Shown here: positions 6,205 through 6,797 of the stretch, one piece after another
Position numbering within the stretch: position 1 is the stretch's first letter
Layout: every line of letters begins with the position of its first letter
Source: Oscillospiraceae bacterium
GTDB taxonomy: Bacteria; Bacillota; Clostridia; Oscillospirales; Ruminococcaceae
Direction of reading: 5' to 3'
Assembly (NCBI GenBank): GCA_029240015.1
Contig: JARBTU010000090.1
Coordinates: 1 to 6,797 of the forward strand
DNA length: 6,797 nt
Notes under the pieces: model-generated
What the model was told of the DNA's origin: nothing
What the model saw: only the letters and a program-made list of their open reading frames with translations
Databases searched by the model: none
Made by a program: the position numbers and the translations under genes

Positions 6205-6797
6205 TTACGTTGAAATATTTACATATTCAAACCCGACATTTTTTCCTGTTAAGTCAAACAGCAAATTACCCTCTTCATAGAATCTGAACCTTGCATTACA
6301 ACAAGGCTGCTCTTGTATTTTTCGGGTCATCCCGCCGTTTTGCGGAGCAATCAGTTGATTTTGAATTCCTTTTTCAATATCTATTTTTAGAAAATTTTTA
6401 TGATTTTTTATGATAATTTGATTCTGCGTATATTTTAAAATTTTTGCTCCGTTATAGGTTGCAAGGCGATATTCCTTTCCTCCATAAATAACAAATGCAA
6501 TACAGCCATTGAAATTCAGACCTAAAAAAGGGATTTCTGCTGCTGATGCCATAATAGATATATTTTGTTGTTCAAAGCTATTACATTGTGTCCAAGCATA
6601 TTTTTTGGGGAAGGAATTTCCCCAATCTTTTTCGATGTATCCGTTTCCATCCTTGAAATTTATTACGGTGTCATTGATTTTGATTTTTCCGCTGAGATGA
6701 TGATTTGCACTGATTACGCCATGGTTGCATTCCATAAAGGGGATTTTGCAAAAAGGTCCCATGATATCATATTGAAGCTTATGAAAATTCCCGTACC
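6205..6797 (-). CDS. Tocopherol cyclase-like family protein, C-terminal part (partial)
   Basis: The frame is open to the right edge with no stop, so the gene begins outside the window; an internal ATG at 6762 is not a credible start because family sequence continues upstream of it. About 196 C-terminal residues are visible, ending in TAA at 6205-6207. Counting from the first visible codon, the family signature is clear: MGPFCKIPFMECNHGVIS at 12-29, LSGKIKIN at 34-41, GNGYIEKDWGNSFP at 50-63 and AWTQCNSF at 67-74, followed by beta-strand-rich sequence. This resembles the tocopherol cyclase family (plant VTE1 type; lipocalin-like double beta barrel). Bacterial homologues occur in Firmicutes that make no tocopherol, so the name should not be read as an activity; substrate and role are unknown. 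It is very AT-rich next to the pyr genes. The exported-protein gene lies 134 bases downstream on the same strand; no terminator is seen between them. Confidence 0.85.
   Translation of the reverse strand, partial: YGNFHKLQYDIMGPFCKIPFMECNHGVISANHHLSGKIKINDTVINFKDGNGYIEKDWGNSFPKKYAWTQCNSFEQQNISIMASAAEIPFLGLNFNGCIAFVIYGGKEYRLATYNGAKILKYTQNQIIIKNHKNFLKIDIEKGIQNQLIAPQNGGMTRKIQEQPCCNARFRFYEEGNLLFDLTGKNVGFEYVNIST

Overview
The window looks like chromosome from a low-to-moderate GC Firmicute, most likely a clostridium of the Oscillospiraceae/Ruminococcaceae type. The evidence is strong AAGGAGG-type ribosome binding sites, a Gram-positive style pyrimidine operon with the PyrK/PyrD (class 1B) dihydroorotate dehydrogenase, a DUF2680-type secreted protein, and the GHPKNMDG form of the RuvX motif. 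The family-level placement is inference from protein character only.

Positions 1-5428 (+ strand) hold a tightly packed operon: the last 27 codons of carA, then carB, pyrK, pyrD and ruvX. Gaps are 0, 16, -1 and 25 bases, and no internal promoter or attenuator is visible. CarA and CarB make carbamoyl phosphate, the first committed precursor of UMP. PyrD with PyrK oxidises dihydroorotate to orotate and passes the electrons through FMN, a [2Fe-2S] cluster and FAD to NAD+. The last gene, ruvX, is an RNase H-fold protein linked to 16S rRNA maturation or Holliday junction processing. It sits where pyrF/pyrE follow pyrD in Bacillus subtilis. A perfect 17-bp stem terminator with A and T tracts on either side (5432-5468) ends the operon and could also serve the opposing gene.

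Positions 5469-6797 are clearly more AT-rich and carry two minus-strand genes converging on the operon. The first is a small exported protein with LTxxQ-like helical repeats and a His-rich tail (5612-6070). Its leader contains an unused, near-perfect Shine-Dalgarno sequence close to a possible promoter. The second, cut by the right edge, is the C-terminal part of a protein of the tocopherol cyclase-like family (6205-6797).

The pyr operon is ordinary. The points most worth a second look are the orphan Shine-Dalgarno leader, the 25-residue repeat in the exported protein, and the tocopherol cyclase-like gene in an apparently non-photosynthetic Firmicute. I see no RNA gene, CRISPR array, insertion sequence or phage gene.
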